A DNA stretch of 44,419 nt from Clostridiales bacterium (GTDB taxonomy: Bacteria > Bacillota > Clostridia > Oscillospirales > Oscillospiraceae). Below the pieces are notes generated by a model. That model saw only the letters and a program-made list of their open reading frames with translations. It had not been told where the DNA came from and did no database searches. The stretch is from assembly GCA_022775085.1 (NCBI GenBank), contig JALFJQ010000051.1:1-44419 (forward strand), read 5' to 3'. The position numbers and the translations under genes were made by a program. This document shows positions 34,313 to 44,229 of this stretch, piece by piece (within the stretch, counting starts at the first letter, position 1; every line of letters begins with the position of its first letter).

Positions 34313-36340
34313 CTATCGAGCAACGAGCAGGAGAATTTCCTTCAATTTTTCCGTATAATACTCCTGGTCAGGCGCATACTCCGCCAGTTTCATAGAAGAT
34401 AGCGTCTCAGCAAAATCATGAACATTGCGGATCACCCGTATGCTGTCACGCTCCCTGAGCCACTGGTATACTCCGAAAACCTTGCCCGTTTTATTGTCAA
34501 ACGCGATGCACGGGGTGCCGGTGACATACGCAAAAAGCATACAGTGAAACCGATCCGTTACGATCAGACGTGATGAGCGGAAGTGCTCCAGGAAATCTCC
34601 CATTGCCCTATCTCTGTCACTTAGTTTCACGGGCTTATCCGTCTGGTTTGACGAGATATACGCAATGGTTTCAAACTTATCAGTCAACGTCTGAATGACC
34701 GCGTTCTGCTCCGCAAAGTCCAGTATTCTTTCCGGATCATTCCGGAAGCAGACGGATACCTTATTCTCTCTGTCTATATGCCGCCCGTCCGCTTTGGGTG
34801 CATACGTTAAGACCATATCCGGCAGCAGCAGTAAGGACGAACCTTCACCCAGCATATGATTGTCTTTGACAATATCATAGGATTTTCTGTCTCTGACGCA
34901 TAGATGGAAATCCGTCAGTTTTTTATAAAATGCCGAATCCGCCCGCATCTGCTTTCTTCCGGTCTCGTCATCCGAATAATAAACAGTCTGGGGAAATACG
35001 ATGATTTTATTGTGTTTATGGTGCTTCAGAACTCGCATAGCACCAATTTGAGCATGCCGCCATAAGCTGCCAAACCATCCCCCACCGCAAACGAACAGAA
35101 TGTCATCCCGATGGATAAGTGGAGAAATTGACAAAGCGCGGAACTTGCAAAGTCTGGTCGGGATCTCAATCAACTCCCGGTCAGGGAAGTATTTCTCTAT
35201 GAAGTCCCTTTGCGCCAGCGAGATGGCAATATCTCCCCGGTTGCTGTGGTTGTGCGGGACGCACAGAACAATGATCCTGCCGCCTGTTCCCTGCCGCAGT
35301 CTTCTGATAACCGATTTACACTCGCTGTCAAGTTTTTCGAACCGGTATAGCTTTTGTCTGAGCGGCCTGAGCCTGTCTTTGACCTTCTTTTCCCGCAGGA
35401 ATACGTATAGGCCATGAAATCTCACATAGCACAGGAGCGCCTTGCTCCCGTAATACTTCTTATCCTTTAATACGGATTCCAGTTCTCCGGTCTGCTGCTT
35501 CGATTCCTTCGCGTTTCTGTCAACGGAGGCTGCCAGTCTGGCGTAGTATTCTTTGACCAATCTCGTAAGCATCAGGCAAAAGCAATTGCCGAATTTCTTT
35601 GACCATTGAGACTCTTCATCATATGAAATCAGCGACCGGATTGCGTGATACATACCGTTGGTATTCTTAAACGCAATTCTCTGCCCCATGATGGAATCCT
35701 CTCTGACTCTGCGCATATACAAGACCAGTGGCAAAACCGCGCATTTCTCGGAAAGCAGAAACGCCCTCGCCGTAAACTCCTCGTCCTCATGAAGGATACC
35801 CTCATAGAAGGTCAGATGATTCTCTGTAAGGAAGCTTCTCCTATAGAGGTAGAGTGGAACTCCGGCGGCATAATCGTTATGCGTTAATAGCTCCTTCAGC
35901 AGCACATGGCCCTGATAGACGCCGCAATACGTATTCTTCTTGATGTAGGATTCTTCCCGTTCCTTGGACAGCTTTCTCCCGTCCGCAAAATTGATACCGG
36001 AATAATGAATAAAATCCAAATCATGAATATTTCCAGCCAGTATTTCGACAGCATTGGGCAGCAGGTAATCATCACTGTCCATAAACAGCACATACTCGCC
36101 GGTTGCCAGACCGAGTCCCGCGTTTCGGGCGCTCGACTGGCCTCCATTTTCTTTATGCAGGACTTTGATCCGTTCGTCCGTTTCCCTGTAATTGTCGCAG
36201 ATCTCGCCGCAGGCATCTGGCGAGCCGTCGTCAACAAGAATGATCTCCAAATCCCGGTAGGTCTGGCAAAGCAGGCTGTCTACGCATTCCGCCAGATATT
36301 TTTCAACCTTGTAGATCGGGACAATGATACTGACTTTCAT
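34313..36340 (-). CDS. Glycosyltransferase 2 / polysaccharide pyruvyl transferase fusion
   Basis: A 675-residue two-domain protein. Residues 1-225 are a GT-A family 2 transferase: VSIIVPIYKVEKYL, VDDGSPD, ENGGQSSARNAG, the DSDDY metal site at 88-92 and HEDEE at 184-188. After a basic linker, residues 355-640 resemble polysaccharide pyruvyl transferases (HNHSNRGDIAIS, VCGGGWFGSLW, VCVRDRKSY-like, VTDRFHCMLFAYVTGTPCIA). It should add a sugar and a pyruvyl ketal in surface polysaccharide synthesis. Codon use is AT-richer than its neighbours and the frame lies 25 nt after ispF, which suggests acquisition. No other polysaccharide genes are near. Confidence 0.88.
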   Translation of the reverse strand: MKVSIIVPIYKVEKYLAECVDSLLCQTYRDLEIILVDDGSPDACGEICDNYRETDERIKVLHKENGGQSSARNAGLGLATGEYVLFMDSDDYLLPNAVEILAGNIHDLDFIHYSGINFADGRKLSKEREESYIKKNTYCGVYQGHVLLKELLTHNDYAAGVPLYLYRRSFLTENHLTFYEGILHEDEEFTARAFLLSEKCAVLPLVLYMRRVREDSIMGQRIAFKNTNGMYHAIRSLISYDEESQWSKKFGNCFCLMLTRLVKEYYARLAASVDRNAKESKQQTGELESVLKDKKYYGSKALLCYVRFHGLYVFLREKKVKDRLRPLRQKLYRFEKLDSECKSVIRRLRQGTGGRIIVLCVPHNHSNRGDIAISLAQRDFIEKYFPDRELIEIPTRLCKFRALSISPLIHRDDILFVCGGGWFGSLWRHAQIGAMRVLKHHKHNKIIVFPQTVYYSDDETGRKQMRADSAFYKKLTDFHLCVRDRKSYDIVKDNHMLGEGSSLLLLPDMVLTYAPKADGRHIDRENKVSVCFRNDPERILDFAEQNAVIQTLTDKFETIAYISSNQTDKPVKLSDRDRAMGDFLEHFRSSRLIVTDRFHCMLFAYVTGTPCIAFDNKTGKVFGVYQWLRERDSIRVIRNVHDFAETLSSMKLAEYAPDQEYYTEKLKEILLLVAR

Positions 36341-36365
36341 TTCCTCACCCCTCTATAAAAGCCGC

Positions 36366-36836
36366 TCACTCTTCCAGCAGGCACACAGCGTGGCAGGCCA
36401 TGCCCTCGCCGCTTCCGGTAAAGCCCAGCTTTTCCTCGGTGGTGGCCTTCACGTTCACCCGGTCGGGGGTGACGCCCACGGCGGCGGCGATATTTTCCTG
36501 CATCTGGGGAGTAAAATCCTTCAGCTTCGGCTTCTGGGCGATCATGGTCACGTCGATATTGCCTACGCGGAAACCTTTTTCGGAGATTTTCCGGTAAACC
36601 TCCCGCAGCAACATCAGGGAATCCGCCCCCTTGTATTTGGGGTCGGTGTCCGGGAAGTGACGGCCGATGTCCCCCAGTCCCGCCGCCCCCAGCAGGGCGT
36701 CGGATACCGCGTGGAGCAGCACGTCCGCGTCGGAGTGGCCCAGCAGGCCCTTCTCATAGTCGATTTTGACCCCGCCCAGGATCAAATCCCGGCCCTCCAC
36801 CAGCTTGTGTACGTCATATCCGTGTCCGATTCTCAT
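36366..36836 (-). CDS. ispF: 2-C-methyl-D-erythritol 2,4-cyclodiphosphate synthase
   Basis: Step five of the MEP isoprenoid pathway. The 156-residue trimer-forming enzyme has the metal-binding DVH in [10 protein letters not shown] at 3-12 and His in [18 protein letters not shown]. The [20 protein letters not shown] motif also matches. Its start overlaps the ispD stop by 4 nt, a common arrangement for this pair. Confidence 0.97.
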   Translation of the reverse strand: MRIGHGYDVHKLVEGRDLILGGVKIDYEKGLLGHSDADVLLHAVSDALLGAAGLGDIGRHFPDTDPKYKGADSLMLLREVYRKISEKGFRVGNIDVTMIAQKPKLKDFTPQMQENIAAAVGVTPDRVNVKATTEEKLGFTGSGEGMACHAVCLLEE

Positions 36837-37555
36837 TCCGTTTCCTCCAAAAGCAGCTCCGCGATTTTCAAGTCCATGGGGGTAGTGACCTTCAGATTCC
36901 GCTCGTCGCCCTCCACGATCTTGATTTTCATGCCCGTGCGCTCCACAGCGGAGCAGTCGTCGGTGACCGTTGCCCCGTCTTCCTCCGCCTTTCTCAGCGC
37001 CCCCCGCAGCAGGTCGAAGTCGAATACCTGGGGGGTCTGCACCGCCGCCAGAGAAGAACGGTCCGGTGTTTCTTTCACAAGTCCCCCCTGCACCACCTTG
37101 ATGGTGTCCTTCACGGGCACGGCAGGCGCCGCCGCGCCGTAGGTGTTCGCTGCCCGAACAACCCGGTCAATGACCTGCCAGGAGATCAAGGGTCTTGCCC
37201 CATCGTGAACTGCCGCCAGCTTTGTTCCCTTTGGCAGGGCGTTCAGCCCCAGATGGACGGACTCCTGACGGGTTTTGCCTCCTGCCACCACTGCCGCAAC
37301 CTTGCCCATATCTCTGCATAGCCCGGAAATGGGCCGAATCAAATCTTCCCGTGTCACAATGACGATGGAAGCAATGGCGTCACAGTTCTGGAAAGCCCGG
37401 ACAGTGTGGACAATCATCGGCTCCCCGCCCAAGGGCGCCATGACCTTGTCGATGCCCCCCATGCGGGAGGCGCTGCCAGCGGCAACGATCACCACACCGC
37501 AGGTTTTCAGCGGCAGCAGCTTTCGGGCCGGTCGGGTCACCTTGGAAATGTCCAT
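36833..37555 (-). CDS. ispD: 2-C-methyl-D-erythritol 4-phosphate cytidylyltransferase
   Basis: Step three of the MEP pathway. ATG at 37555 is chosen: AAGGAG lies 8 nt away, while a TTG at 37561 would be only 2 nt from it. This gives 240 residues. Signatures are [20 protein letters not shown] (CTP-binding loop), [10 protein letters not shown] and [11 protein letters not shown], then [11 protein letters not shown]. It starts 2 nt after the murD stop. Confidence 0.96.
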   Translation of the reverse strand: MDISKVTRPARKLLPLKTCGVVIVAAGSASRMGGIDKVMAPLGGEPMIVHTVRAFQNCDAIASIVIVTREDLIRPISGLCRDMGKVAAVVAGGKTRQESVHLGLNALPKGTKLAAVHDGARPLISWQVIDRVVRAANTYGAAAPAVPVKDTIKVVQGGLVKETPDRSSLAAVQTPQVFDFDLLRGALRKAEEDGATVTDDCSAVERTGMKIKIVEGDERNLKVTTPMDLKIAELLLEETE

Positions 37556-37557
37556 CG

Positions 37558-38919
37558 TCAAAGCTCCTTTACCAGTTTTTTGTAGAATTCGCCCCGAACC
37601 ATAAAGTTTTTGAACTGATCGAAGGCGGCGCTGGCGGGGCTCATGAGCACCACATCTCCCGCTTCGGCAGCAGCGGCGGCGGCGCGGACGGCAGGCTCAA
37701 AGCTTCCGCAGTCCACGATTTCCAAACGTTCCGGGTCGTATTCTGGGGAGGAAACCACCGCCTGACGGATCTTTTCGCCGGTTGCGCCCCCAAGGAACAG
37801 CTTCTTGACGTGGGCGCAGATTTCCGGCCCCAGCACATCGTAGGGGATGTGCTTGTCGTAGCCTCCCGCAATGAGAATTACCTTTTCCGGGAAGCTGCGC
37901 AGGCCCGCGATGGTGCGGCTGGGGCTGGATGCGATGGAGTCGTTGTAGAATCTCACTCCGTCCTTGACGCGCACCAGCTCAATGCGGTGCTCCACCCCGC
38001 CGAAGGTCCTGGCTACCTGACGGATGGTGTCGTCGTTCACCAGGCCCTCCACCATGGCGATGGCGGCCATATAATTCTCTACGTTATGGACACCGGGGAT
38101 AAGAATGTCCGCAGTAGGCAGAACCTTCACCCCATGGCGGCAGATGACCCCGTCCTTCAGGCAAACGTCCGCTTCCTTCTGCCGGGAGAAGAACCGGGTT
38201 GTGCCGTTGCCCTGGAATTCGGCGGTAATGGCGTTGTCGGCGTTCAGAATCAGAAGGCCTGTACCGTCCTGATGGCGGAAAATGTTGGTTTTCGCTTCCA
38301 CGTACTCCGCCATGTCCTTGTGGATGTCCAGATGGTTGGGTGCCAGATTGGTAATCACCGCCCGGGCGGGGCTGTGCTTCATGTCCATGAGCTGGAAGGA
38401 GCTGAGCTCCACCACGGCGTAGTCCGTTTCCTTCATCTGCCGAACCAGTGGCAGCAGGGGCGTTCCGATGTTGCCCCCAAGCCAGACGGTTTTCCCCGCC
38501 GCTTTCAGCATTTCGGAGATCAGGGTAGTAGTAGTGGTTTTGCCGTCGGAGCCGGTGACCGCCAGAATCGTGCAGGGGCAGACCTCGAAGAAAGCCTCCA
38601 TCTCACTGGTGACCTCCGCCCCCCGGCTGCGCAGAGCTTCTATTGCGGGATTGGCTGGGTGCATACCGGGGGTGCGAAAGAGGATGTCCGCTTCCACGCC
38701 GTCCAGATACCCTTCGCCAACATGAAGCTTACAACCCGCCTGTTCCAGTGCCAAAACCTCGGCATCCAGCTTGTCCCGGGGGGTCTTGTCGCAGCCCACC
38801 ACATCGCAACCGTATTCCAGCAGGAGACGCACCAGCGGGCGGTTGCTGACCCCCAGGCCCAGCACGGCGATTTTTTTATGTTTCAGGGAAGAAAAGTATT
38901 CCTCAAATTTGCTGTTCAT
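37558..38919 (-). CDS. murD: UDP-N-acetylmuramoylalanine-D-glutamate ligase
   Basis: Adds D-Glu to UDP-MurNAc-L-Ala in peptidoglycan synthesis. ATG at 38919 gives 453 residues (MNSKFEEYFSSLKHKKIAVL). The longer open frame up to 39168 is antisense to RNase P RNA and is rejected. The protein has the UDP-binding fold (VLGLGVSNRPLVRLL), the ATP loop VTGSDGKTTTT, the central NHLDIH motif in APNHLDIHKDM and the C-terminal domain near SIASSPSRTIAGLRSF. It heads a cell wall/isoprenoid unit with ispD and ispF. Confidence 0.96.
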   Translation of the reverse strand: MNSKFEEYFSSLKHKKIAVLGLGVSNRPLVRLLLEYGCDVVGCDKTPRDKLDAEVLALEQAGCKLHVGEGYLDGVEADILFRTPGMHPANPAIEALRSRGAEVTSEMEAFFEVCPCTILAVTGSDGKTTTTTLISEMLKAAGKTVWLGGNIGTPLLPLVRQMKETDYAVVELSSFQLMDMKHSPARAVITNLAPNHLDIHKDMAEYVEAKTNIFRHQDGTGLLILNADNAITAEFQGNGTTRFFSRQKEADVCLKDGVICRHGVKVLPTADILIPGVHNVENYMAAIAMVEGLVNDDTIRQVARTFGGVEHRIELVRVKDGVRFYNDSIASSPSRTIAGLRSFPEKVILIAGGYDKHIPYDVLGPEICAHVKKLFLGGATGEKIRQAVVSSPEYDPERLEIVDCGSFEPAVRAAAAAAEAGDVVLMSPASAAFDQFKNFMVRGEFYKKLVKEL

Positions 38920-38951
38920 AGTCCATTCCTCGTTCCATAGAAGATAGCTAT

Positions 38952-38980
38952 AGTATACCTTCTTAGAAAAGAATTTGCAA
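38952..38980 (-). promoter_or_regulatory. Sigma-A promoter of murD
   Basis: Minus strand TTGCAA (38980-38975), a 17-bp spacer and TATACT (38957-38952), about 33 nt before the murD start. It is divergent from the rnpB promoter, with only 5 bp between the two -35 hexamers, so the two polymerases may compete. Confidence 0.8.
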
Positions 38981-38985
38981 GATGT

Positions 38986-39014
38986 TTGACAATTTCGCCA
39001 TTGTGCGGTACAAT
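38986..39014 (+). promoter_or_regulatory. Sigma-A promoter of rnpB
   Basis: TTGACA (38986-38991), a 17-bp spacer and TACAAT (39009-39014). The predicted start, near 39021, agrees with the 5' end of the RNase P RNA helix P1. Confidence 0.92.
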
Positions 39015-39020
39015 ACTTCC

Positions 39021-39361
39021 GCGACCAGGTCGGACAGCCGCGGACGGAGGCCGAAAGGCCCCGGATGAGGAAAGTCCGGGCTCCACAGGGCAGGGATAAC
39101 GGGTAACGCCCGCCGAGGGTAACCTCAGGACAAGTGCAACAGAGAGATGTAGCCGGTTTTCCGGTCATAGTGAAAAAGTGCGGTAAGAGCGCACTCGCCG
39201 CATGGAGACATGTCGGTGCTGTAAACTCTATCCCGGAGCAACGCCGTGGAGGAACGCAAGGTCTGCCCGACCGTTCCGAGGAGGCGGCTTGACCCCGTGA
39301 GCGATTGCGGGGCTAGATAGATGGCTGTCAAGACAGAACCCGGCTTACAGACCTGTGTCGC
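39021..39361 (+). ncRNA. rnpB: RNase P RNA, bacterial type A
   Basis: The catalytic RNA that trims tRNA 5' ends. The ends pair as helix P1: GCGAC and CAGGTC at 39021-39031 with GACCTG and GTCGC at 39350-39361. The conserved core GAGGAAAGTCCGGGCTCC is at about 39067-39084, with ACAGGGCAGG following. AGGGTAACCTCAGGACAAGT and CAGAGA are in place, and the 3' part has AAGACAGAACCCGGCTTACA, which includes the second conserved strand. The layout fits type A, the common form in Clostridia, not the type B of Bacilli. Confidence 0.95.
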
Positions 39362-39373
39362 AAAGAAATAGGT

Positions 39374-39410
39374 AACCCCAGCGGCGTGTCAACACCGCTG
39401 GGGTTTTTTT
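39374..39410 (+). terminator. Terminator of rnpB
   Basis: Eleven-bp stem (39374-39384 with 39395-39405) around a 10-nt loop, followed by TTTTTTT to 39410. A strong factor-independent terminator. Between here and 39563 nothing else is recognised. Confidence 0.93.
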
Positions 39411-39562
39411 GCATCGCTGTGGTATTCGGAAAATACAATCAAACTATAAGAAACTCACTTATGTTCTTCTTTACCCCATTACCGTGCACTGTCGGTCGAG
39501 GGGTCCAAAGGATATATGATGTCCACTCAGCGTCAATAACGCATTGTCAGCGGTGACTCGCC

Positions 39563-39596
39563 GCAAAAAGCTCCCCAGTCCGAAGACTGGGGAGAC
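39563..39596 (-). terminator. Terminator of tuf
   Basis: Ten-bp perfect stem (39585-39594 with 39571-39580) with a UUCG tetraloop on the minus-strand RNA, then CTTTTTG. It ends the tuf transcript and is convergent with the rnpB terminator. Confidence 0.93.
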
Positions 39597-39622
39597 ATTT
39601 TGCGTATTAACCGCTGAGAGAA

Positions 39623-40825
39623 TTACTCGTCAACCTCGGTGACAACGCCGGAACCAACGGTACGGCCGCCTTCACGGATAGCGAAACGCAGGCCCTTCTC
39701 GATAGCGATGGGGGTGATCAGCTCAACGCTCATAACAACGTTGTCGCCGGGCATGCACATCTCAGTGCCTTCGGGCAGGGTGATGATGCCGGTAACGTCG
39801 GTGGTACGGAAGTAGAACTGAGGACGATAGTTGTTGAAGAAGGGAGTATGACGGCCGCCTTCTTCCTTGGACAGGACGTAAACCTGGCCCTTGAACTTGG
39901 TGTGAGGATGGATGGAACCGGGCTTGCACAGAACCTGACCACGCTCGATGTTCTTCTTGTCGATACCACGCAGCAGAGCGCCGATGTTGTCGCCGGCTTC
40001 AGCGTAGTCCAGCAGCTTGTGGAACATCTCGATGTCGGTGACGACGGTGGACAGCTTGTCCTCACGCAGGCCAACGATCTCGACGGGCTCGTTCTTCTTG
40101 ACAACGCCACGCTCCACACGACCGGTAGCAACGGTACCACGGCCGGAGATGGTGAACACATCCTCAACGGGCATCAGGAAGGGCTGGTCAGCCTTACGGT
40201 CGGGAGTGGGGATATAGTCATCAACAGCGTCCATCAGCTCCTTGATGCAGGCATACTCGGGAGCCTCGGGATCCTTGGACTCGGAAACCAGAGCGTTCAG
40301 AGCGGAACCCTTGATGATGGGGGTGTCGTCGCCGGGGAACTCGTACTCGGACAGGGTCTCGCGGACTTCCATCTCGACCAGCTCCAGCAGCTCCTCGTCG
40401 TCAACCTGATCGCACTTGTTCAGGAACACAACGATATAGGGCACGCCAACCTGACGGGCCAGCAGCAGGTGCTCACGGGTCTGAGCCATGGGGCCGTCGG
40501 TAGCAGCGATAACCAGGATAGCGCCGTCCATCTGAGCAGCACCGGTGATCATGTTCTTGATATAGTCGGCGTGGCCCGGGCAGTCAACGTGAGCGTAGTG
40601 ACGCTTGTCGGTCTCGTACTCAACGTGAGCGGTGTTGATCGTGATACCACGAGCCTTCTCTTCGGGAGCCTTATCGATGGAAGCGTAGTCCTCGAACTGG
40701 GCCTGGCCCTTCATGGCCAGATACTTGGTGATAGCGGCGGTCAGAGTGGTCTTGCCGTGGTCAACGTGGCCGATGGTGCCAATGTTAACGTGGGGCTTAT
40801 TTCTCTCAAACTTCTGCTTTGCCAT
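39623..40825 (-). CDS. tuf: Elongation factor Tu
   Basis: Delivers aminoacyl-tRNA to the ribosome. The 400 residues start [21 protein letters not shown]-domain motifs are GHVDHGKT (P-loop), DCPGH, NKCD and SALNAL. The conserved histidine follows DCPG. Domains II and III are complete, ending [14 protein letters not shown]. It has its own promoter (40903-40931), which allows higher output than fusA. The target residues of kirromycin-type drugs look ordinary. Confidence 0.98.
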   Translation of the reverse strand: MAKQKFERNKPHVNIGTIGHVDHGKTTLTAAITKYLAMKGQAQFEDYASIDKAPEEKARGITINTAHVEYETDKRHYAHVDCPGHADYIKNMITGAAQMDGAILVIAATDGPMAQTREHLLLARQVGVPYIVVFLNKCDQVDDEELLELVEMEVRETLSEYEFPGDDTPIIKGSALNALVSESKDPEAPEYACIKELMDAVDDYIPTPDRKADQPFLMPVEDVFTISGRGTVATGRVERGVVKKNEPVEIVGLREDKLSTVVTDIEMFHKLLDYAEAGDNIGALLRGIDKKNIERGQVLCKPGSIHPHTKFKGQVYVLSKEEGGRHTPFFNNYRPQFYFRTTDVTGIITLPEGTEMCMPGDNVVMSVELITPIAIEKGLRFAIREGGRTVGSGVVTEVDE

Positions 40826-40902
40826 TTGAAATATTCCTCCTAGTTAATAATTGTATAAATGAATTAACAGTTTAGGTTCGTGCGTCGCCGCACATCGTGT
40901 AC

Positions 40903-40931
40903 ATCATACTACACAAATGCGGGAAACACAA
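40903..40931 (-). promoter_or_regulatory. Promoter of tuf
   Basis: Minus strand TTGTGT (40931-40926), a 17-bp spacer and TATGAT (40908-40903). About 70 nt of leader follow before tuf. The -35 deviates from consensus, so confidence is moderate. The AGGAGG before tuf is strong. Confidence 0.7.
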
Positions 40932-40963
40932 GAGAAATTTTGAAATTTCCCGGAAAATATCTG

Positions 40964-41000
40964 CATTTCCCGTGGGAAGCGGTGCTTCCCACAGGAAATG
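40964..41000 (-). terminator. Long hairpin after fusA
   Basis: A 17-bp near-perfect stem (40984-41000 with 40964-40980) and a 3-nt loop, 8 nt after the fusA stop. The following T-run is weak (ATATTTTCC). It could act as a partial terminator or an mRNA stabiliser between fusA and tuf. Confidence 0.6.
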
Positions 41001-41008
41001 AAGCGCGA

Positions 41009-43087
41009 TCAGTCTCTGCCCCGGGCCTTGATGATCTCGTCGGTCTTGGACTTGGGCAGCTCGGAATTGTGGCTGGGCTCCATGGTGTAGTTGCCGCGGC
41101 CCTGGGTCTTGGAACGCAGGTCGGTGGCGTAACCGAACATCTCCGCCAGAGGCACGTTGGCATCCACCTGAACAGCACCGGTACGGGTGATCTGGCCCAG
41201 AATGTTGCCGCGGCGGGCGGTGATGTCGCCGATGACGGTGCCCATATACTCATCGGGCACGGTGACGGAAACCTTCATGATAGGCTCCAGAATGACGGGG
41301 TTCGCCTTCCGGCAGGCCTCCTTGAAGGCCATGGAACCGGCGATCTTAAATGCCATTTCGGAGGAGTCGACTTCATGGTAGGAGCCGTCGAACAGGGTGA
41401 CCTTCACGTCCACGACGGGATAGCCAGCCAGAACGCCAGCCTCCATTGCACCCTGAATACCGGCGTCAACAGCGGGGATATACTCCTTGGGGATGGCGCC
41501 GCCCACGACGGCGTTGATGAACTCGTAACCCTTGCCGGGCTCGTTGGGCTCCACACGGATCTTGACGTGACCGTACTGGCCCTTACCGCCGGACTGACGG
41601 GCATACTTGGTTTCCTGCTCAACGCTCTTGCGGATGGTCTCCTTGTAGGAAACCTGGGGAGCGCCCACGTTGGCCTCGACCTTGAACTCACGCAGCAGTC
41701 GGTCAACAATGATCTCCAGGTGCAGCTCGCCCATGCCGGCGATGATGGTCTGACCGGTTTCCTTGTTGGTGTAGGTCCGGAAGGTGGGGTCCTCTTCAGC
41801 CAGCTTGCTCAGAGCAATGCCCATCTTCTCCTGACCAGCCTTGGTCTTGGGCTCGATGGCGACCTCGATAACGGGCTCGGGGAACACCATGGACTCCAGA
41901 ATGATGGGATGGTTCTCGTCGCAGAAGGTATCGCCGGTGGTGGTGTTCTTCACGCCCACGACGGCAGCGATGTCACCGGCGTAAACCATGTCGATGTCTT
42001 CCCGGTGGTTGGCGTGCATCTGCAGGATGCGGCCCATACGCTCCTTGACATTCTTGGTGCAGTTCAGCACGGAAGTGCCCTTCTCCAGAGTACCGGAGTA
42101 CACGCGGAAGTAGCACAGCTTGCCGACGTAGGGGTCGGTAGCGATCTTGAAGGCCAGAGCGGAGAAGGGAGCCTCATCGGAAGCGGGACGGAAGTCCTCT
42201 TCCTCGGTCTCGGGGTTGACGCCCTTGATGCCCTTCTTGTCCAGGGGGCTGGGCATGTAGTCAACCACCGCGTCCAGCAGTTCCTGAACGCCCTTATTCT
42301 TGTAAGAGGTGCCGCAGACCACGGGCACCATCTCGTTGGCGATGGTAGCGCGGCGGATGCAGGCCTTAATCATGTCGATGGGAACCTCTTCGCCTTCCAG
42401 ATACATCATGGCGATGTCGTCATCCAGGCAGGAGACAGCGTCCATCAGCTTCTCGTGGTACTCGTTGCAGATGTCCACCATGTCCTCGGGGATGTCCTCG
42501 ATGCGGACGTCCTTACCCAGTTCATCATAGAAGACGTTGGCCTTCATGGTGATCAGGTCCACGTTGCCCTTGAAGAAGGCCTCGGAACCGATGGGCAGCT
42601 GGATGGGCACCGCGTTGCACTTCAGGCGCTCGTCGATCATGGTCAGCACGCGGTAGAAGTCGGCGCCCATGATGTCCATCTTGTTGACATAGATCATGCG
42701 GGGCACCTTGTACTCATCAGCCTGACGCCAGACGGTCTCGGTCTGGGGTTCCACGCCGCCCTTGGCGCACAGAACGGTGACGGCACCGTCCAGAACACGC
42801 AGGGAACGTTCAACCTCAACGGTGAAGTCCACGTGGCCCGGGGTGTCGATGATGTTCAGGCGGCAGCCCTTCCAGAAGCAGGTGGTAGCAGCGGAGGTGA
42901 TGGTAATACCACGCTCCTGCTCCTGCGCCATCCAGTCCATGGTGGCGGAGCCGTCATGGGTCTCACCGATCTTGTAGTTCTTACCGGTGTAGAACAGAAT
43001 ACGCTCGGTGGTAGTGGTTTTGCCGGCATCGATGTGAGCCATGATGCCGAAGTTTCTGGTATTCTCCAGAGAATACTGTCTAGGCAT
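41009..43087 (-). CDS. fusA: Elongation factor G
   Basis: Drives translocation on the ribosome and, with RRF, recycling. The 692 residues start [20 protein letters not shown]. The G domain has [24 protein letters not shown] and NKMDIMGA. Domains II-V follow through [16 protein letters not shown]. The sequence is the translocating EF-G rather than a Tet-type or FusA2-type paralogue. It follows rpsG by 15 nt. Confidence 0.98.
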   Translation of the reverse strand: MPRQYSLENTRNFGIMAHIDAGKTTTTERILFYTGKNYKIGETHDGSATMDWMAQEQERGITITSAATTCFWKGCRLNIIDTPGHVDFTVEVERSLRVLDGAVTVLCAKGGVEPQTETVWRQADEYKVPRMIYVNKMDIMGADFYRVLTMIDERLKCNAVPIQLPIGSEAFFKGNVDLITMKANVFYDELGKDVRIEDIPEDMVDICNEYHEKLMDAVSCLDDDIAMMYLEGEEVPIDMIKACIRRATIANEMVPVVCGTSYKNKGVQELLDAVVDYMPSPLDKKGIKGVNPETEEEDFRPASDEAPFSALAFKIATDPYVGKLCYFRVYSGTLEKGTSVLNCTKNVKERMGRILQMHANHREDIDMVYAGDIAAVVGVKNTTTGDTFCDENHPIILESMVFPEPVIEVAIEPKTKAGQEKMGIALSKLAEEDPTFRTYTNKETGQTIIAGMGELHLEIIVDRLLREFKVEANVGAPQVSYKETIRKSVEQETKYARQSGGKGQYGHVKIRVEPNEPGKGYEFINAVVGGAIPKEYIPAVDAGIQGAMEAGVLAGYPVVDVKVTLFDGSYHEVDSSEMAFKIAGSMAFKEACRKANPVILEPIMKVSVTVPDEYMGTVIGDITARRGNILGQITRTGAVQVDANVPLAEMFGYATDLRSKTQGRGNYTMEPSHNSELPKSKTDEIIKARGRD

Positions 43088-43102
43088 TGGGTTTCTCCTT
43101 TA

Positions 43103-43573
43103 TTACCAGCGGAAGTGGGCGAAAGCCTTGTTGGCTTCGGCCATCTTGTGGACGTCCTCGCGCTTCTTCACGGATGCGCCGGTACCATTGGCGGCGTCCA
43201 TGATCTCAGCGGCCAGCCGCTCCTTCATGGTGTTCTCGCTGCGGCCGCGGCTGTACAGGGTGATCCAGCGCAGACCCAGGGTCTGACGACGGTCGGGGCG
43301 GACTTCGATGGGCACCTGATAGGTGGCACCGCCCACGCGGCGAGCCTTCAGCTCCACAGCGGGCATGATGTTTTCCATAGCCTGCTGGAAAACTTCCAGA
43401 CCGTTCTTGCCGGTCTTGTTCTCGACGATTTCGAAAGCACCATAAACGACCTTCTGGGCAACGCCCTTCTTGCCGTCCAGCATGATGCTGTTAACGAGCT
43501 TGGTAACCAGAACGGAATTGTAATTGGGATCCGGAAGGACCTCTCTCTTGGGAACATTACCTCTTCTGGGCAC
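43103..43573 (-). CDS. rpsG: 30S ribosomal protein S7 (uS7)
   Basis: A 30S head nucleator at the E site. The start is GTG at 43573: AAGGAGGG lies 8 nt away, and the protein then reads (V)[18 protein letters not shown] with the usual 156 residues. An ATG at 43591 overlaps the ribosome binding site itself and is rejected. Signatures include [20 protein letters not shown] and [20 protein letters not shown]. Located between rpsL and fusA as in the str operon. Confidence 0.97.
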   Translation of the reverse strand: MPRRGNVPKREVLPDPNYNSVLVTKLVNSIMLDGKKGVAQKVVYGAFEIVENKTGKNGLEVFQQAMENIMPAVELKARRVGGATYQVPIEVRPDRRQTLGLRWITLYSRGRSENTMKERLAAEIMDAANGTGASVKKREDVHKMAEANKAFAHFRW

Positions 43574-43650
43574 TTTGCTTCCCTCCTTCATAATTTAATG
43601 ATTTCATCGGTACTCGAAAGTGTTACTTTCGTGGTGCCTGGCCAGAGGTT

Positions 43651-43680
43651 TTTATACTATATATAAAAACGCTGTGGCAA
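43651..43680 (-). promoter_or_regulatory. Possible internal promoter before rpsG
   Basis: Minus strand TTGCCA (43680-43675), an 18-bp spacer and TATAAA (43656-43651) in an unusually A/T-rich stretch. GTTTTTATA and TATAAAAAC can also form a hairpin over the same bases, and a 14-bp palindrome, ggcaaggccttgcc, lies just upstream. Either reading would separate rpsL from rpsG-fusA expression. Confidence 0.4.
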
Positions 43681-43734
43681 GGCCTTGCCTTGCGAAAGGC
43701 GTAGGGAAAAGTCAAAATTCAGTGAGCGGAAGAA

Positions 43735-44160
43735 TTACTTCTTCTTGCCGGCCTTGGGACGCTTCGCGCCGTACTTGGAGCGGGACTGCATCCGGTTCTG
43801 CACGCCCTGGGTATCCAGAGTGCCGCGGATGATGTGGTAACGGACACCGGGCAGGTCCTTGACACGGCCGCCGCGGATCAGCACCACGGAGTGCTCCTGC
43901 AGGTTGTGGCCGACACCGGGAATGTAAGCGGAAACTTCCATACCATTGGTCAGACGCACACGGGCGATCTTACGCAGAGCGGAGTTAGGCTTCTTGGGGG
44001 TGGTGGTACGCACAGCGGTGCAGACACCACGCTTCTGGGGGGAAGGCAGCGCAGTGGCCTTGTTCTCCAGAGTGTTCAGACCTCTCTGCAGAGCGGGAGC
44101 GGTGGACTTGTAGCTGACCTGCTGACGGCCGCTACGAACCAGCTGATTAAAAGTAGGCAT
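43735..44160 (-). CDS. rpsL: 30S ribosomal protein S12 (uS12)
   Basis: S12 guards decoding accuracy. ATG at 44160 gives 141 residues ([20 protein letters not shown]), preceded by AAAGGAG; the upstream in-frame start at 44190 lacks one. Motifs are [38 protein letters not shown] and [15 protein letters not shown]. The Lys in PKKPNS and the Lys in GGRVKDLPG are both wild type, so no classical streptomycin-resistance change is seen. Confidence 0.97.
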   Translation of the reverse strand: MPTFNQLVRSGRQQVSYKSTAPALQRGLNTLENKATALPSPQKRGVCTAVRTTTPKKPNSALRKIARVRLTNGMEVSAYIPGVGHNLQEHSVVLIRGGRVKDLPGVRYHIIRGTLDTQGVQNRMQSRSKYGAKRPKAGKKK

Positions 44161-44229
44161 TTGTTTTCTCCTTTCTTTGGTTCTCGCCATTCGGCGGGTT
44201 ATCTATTCTACGGAAATTTTCCGATAGAA

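Noticed and set aside
38920..39168. N-terminal extension of murD by 83 residues
   Set aside because: It would be antisense to the first part of RNase P RNA and upstream of the murD promoter; family members begin near 38919.
39411..39562. Possible small gene between the rnpB and tuf terminators
   Set aside because: A 31-codon plus-strand frame exists but has no ribosome binding site or similarity, and the stretch lies between two convergent terminators.
40880..43666. A very long open frame antisense to fusA and rpsG on the plus strand
   Set aside because: It mirrors the third-position codon bias of fusA, is low-complexity (Gly, Val, Leu, His rich), and has no family motifs. The sense genes are certain.
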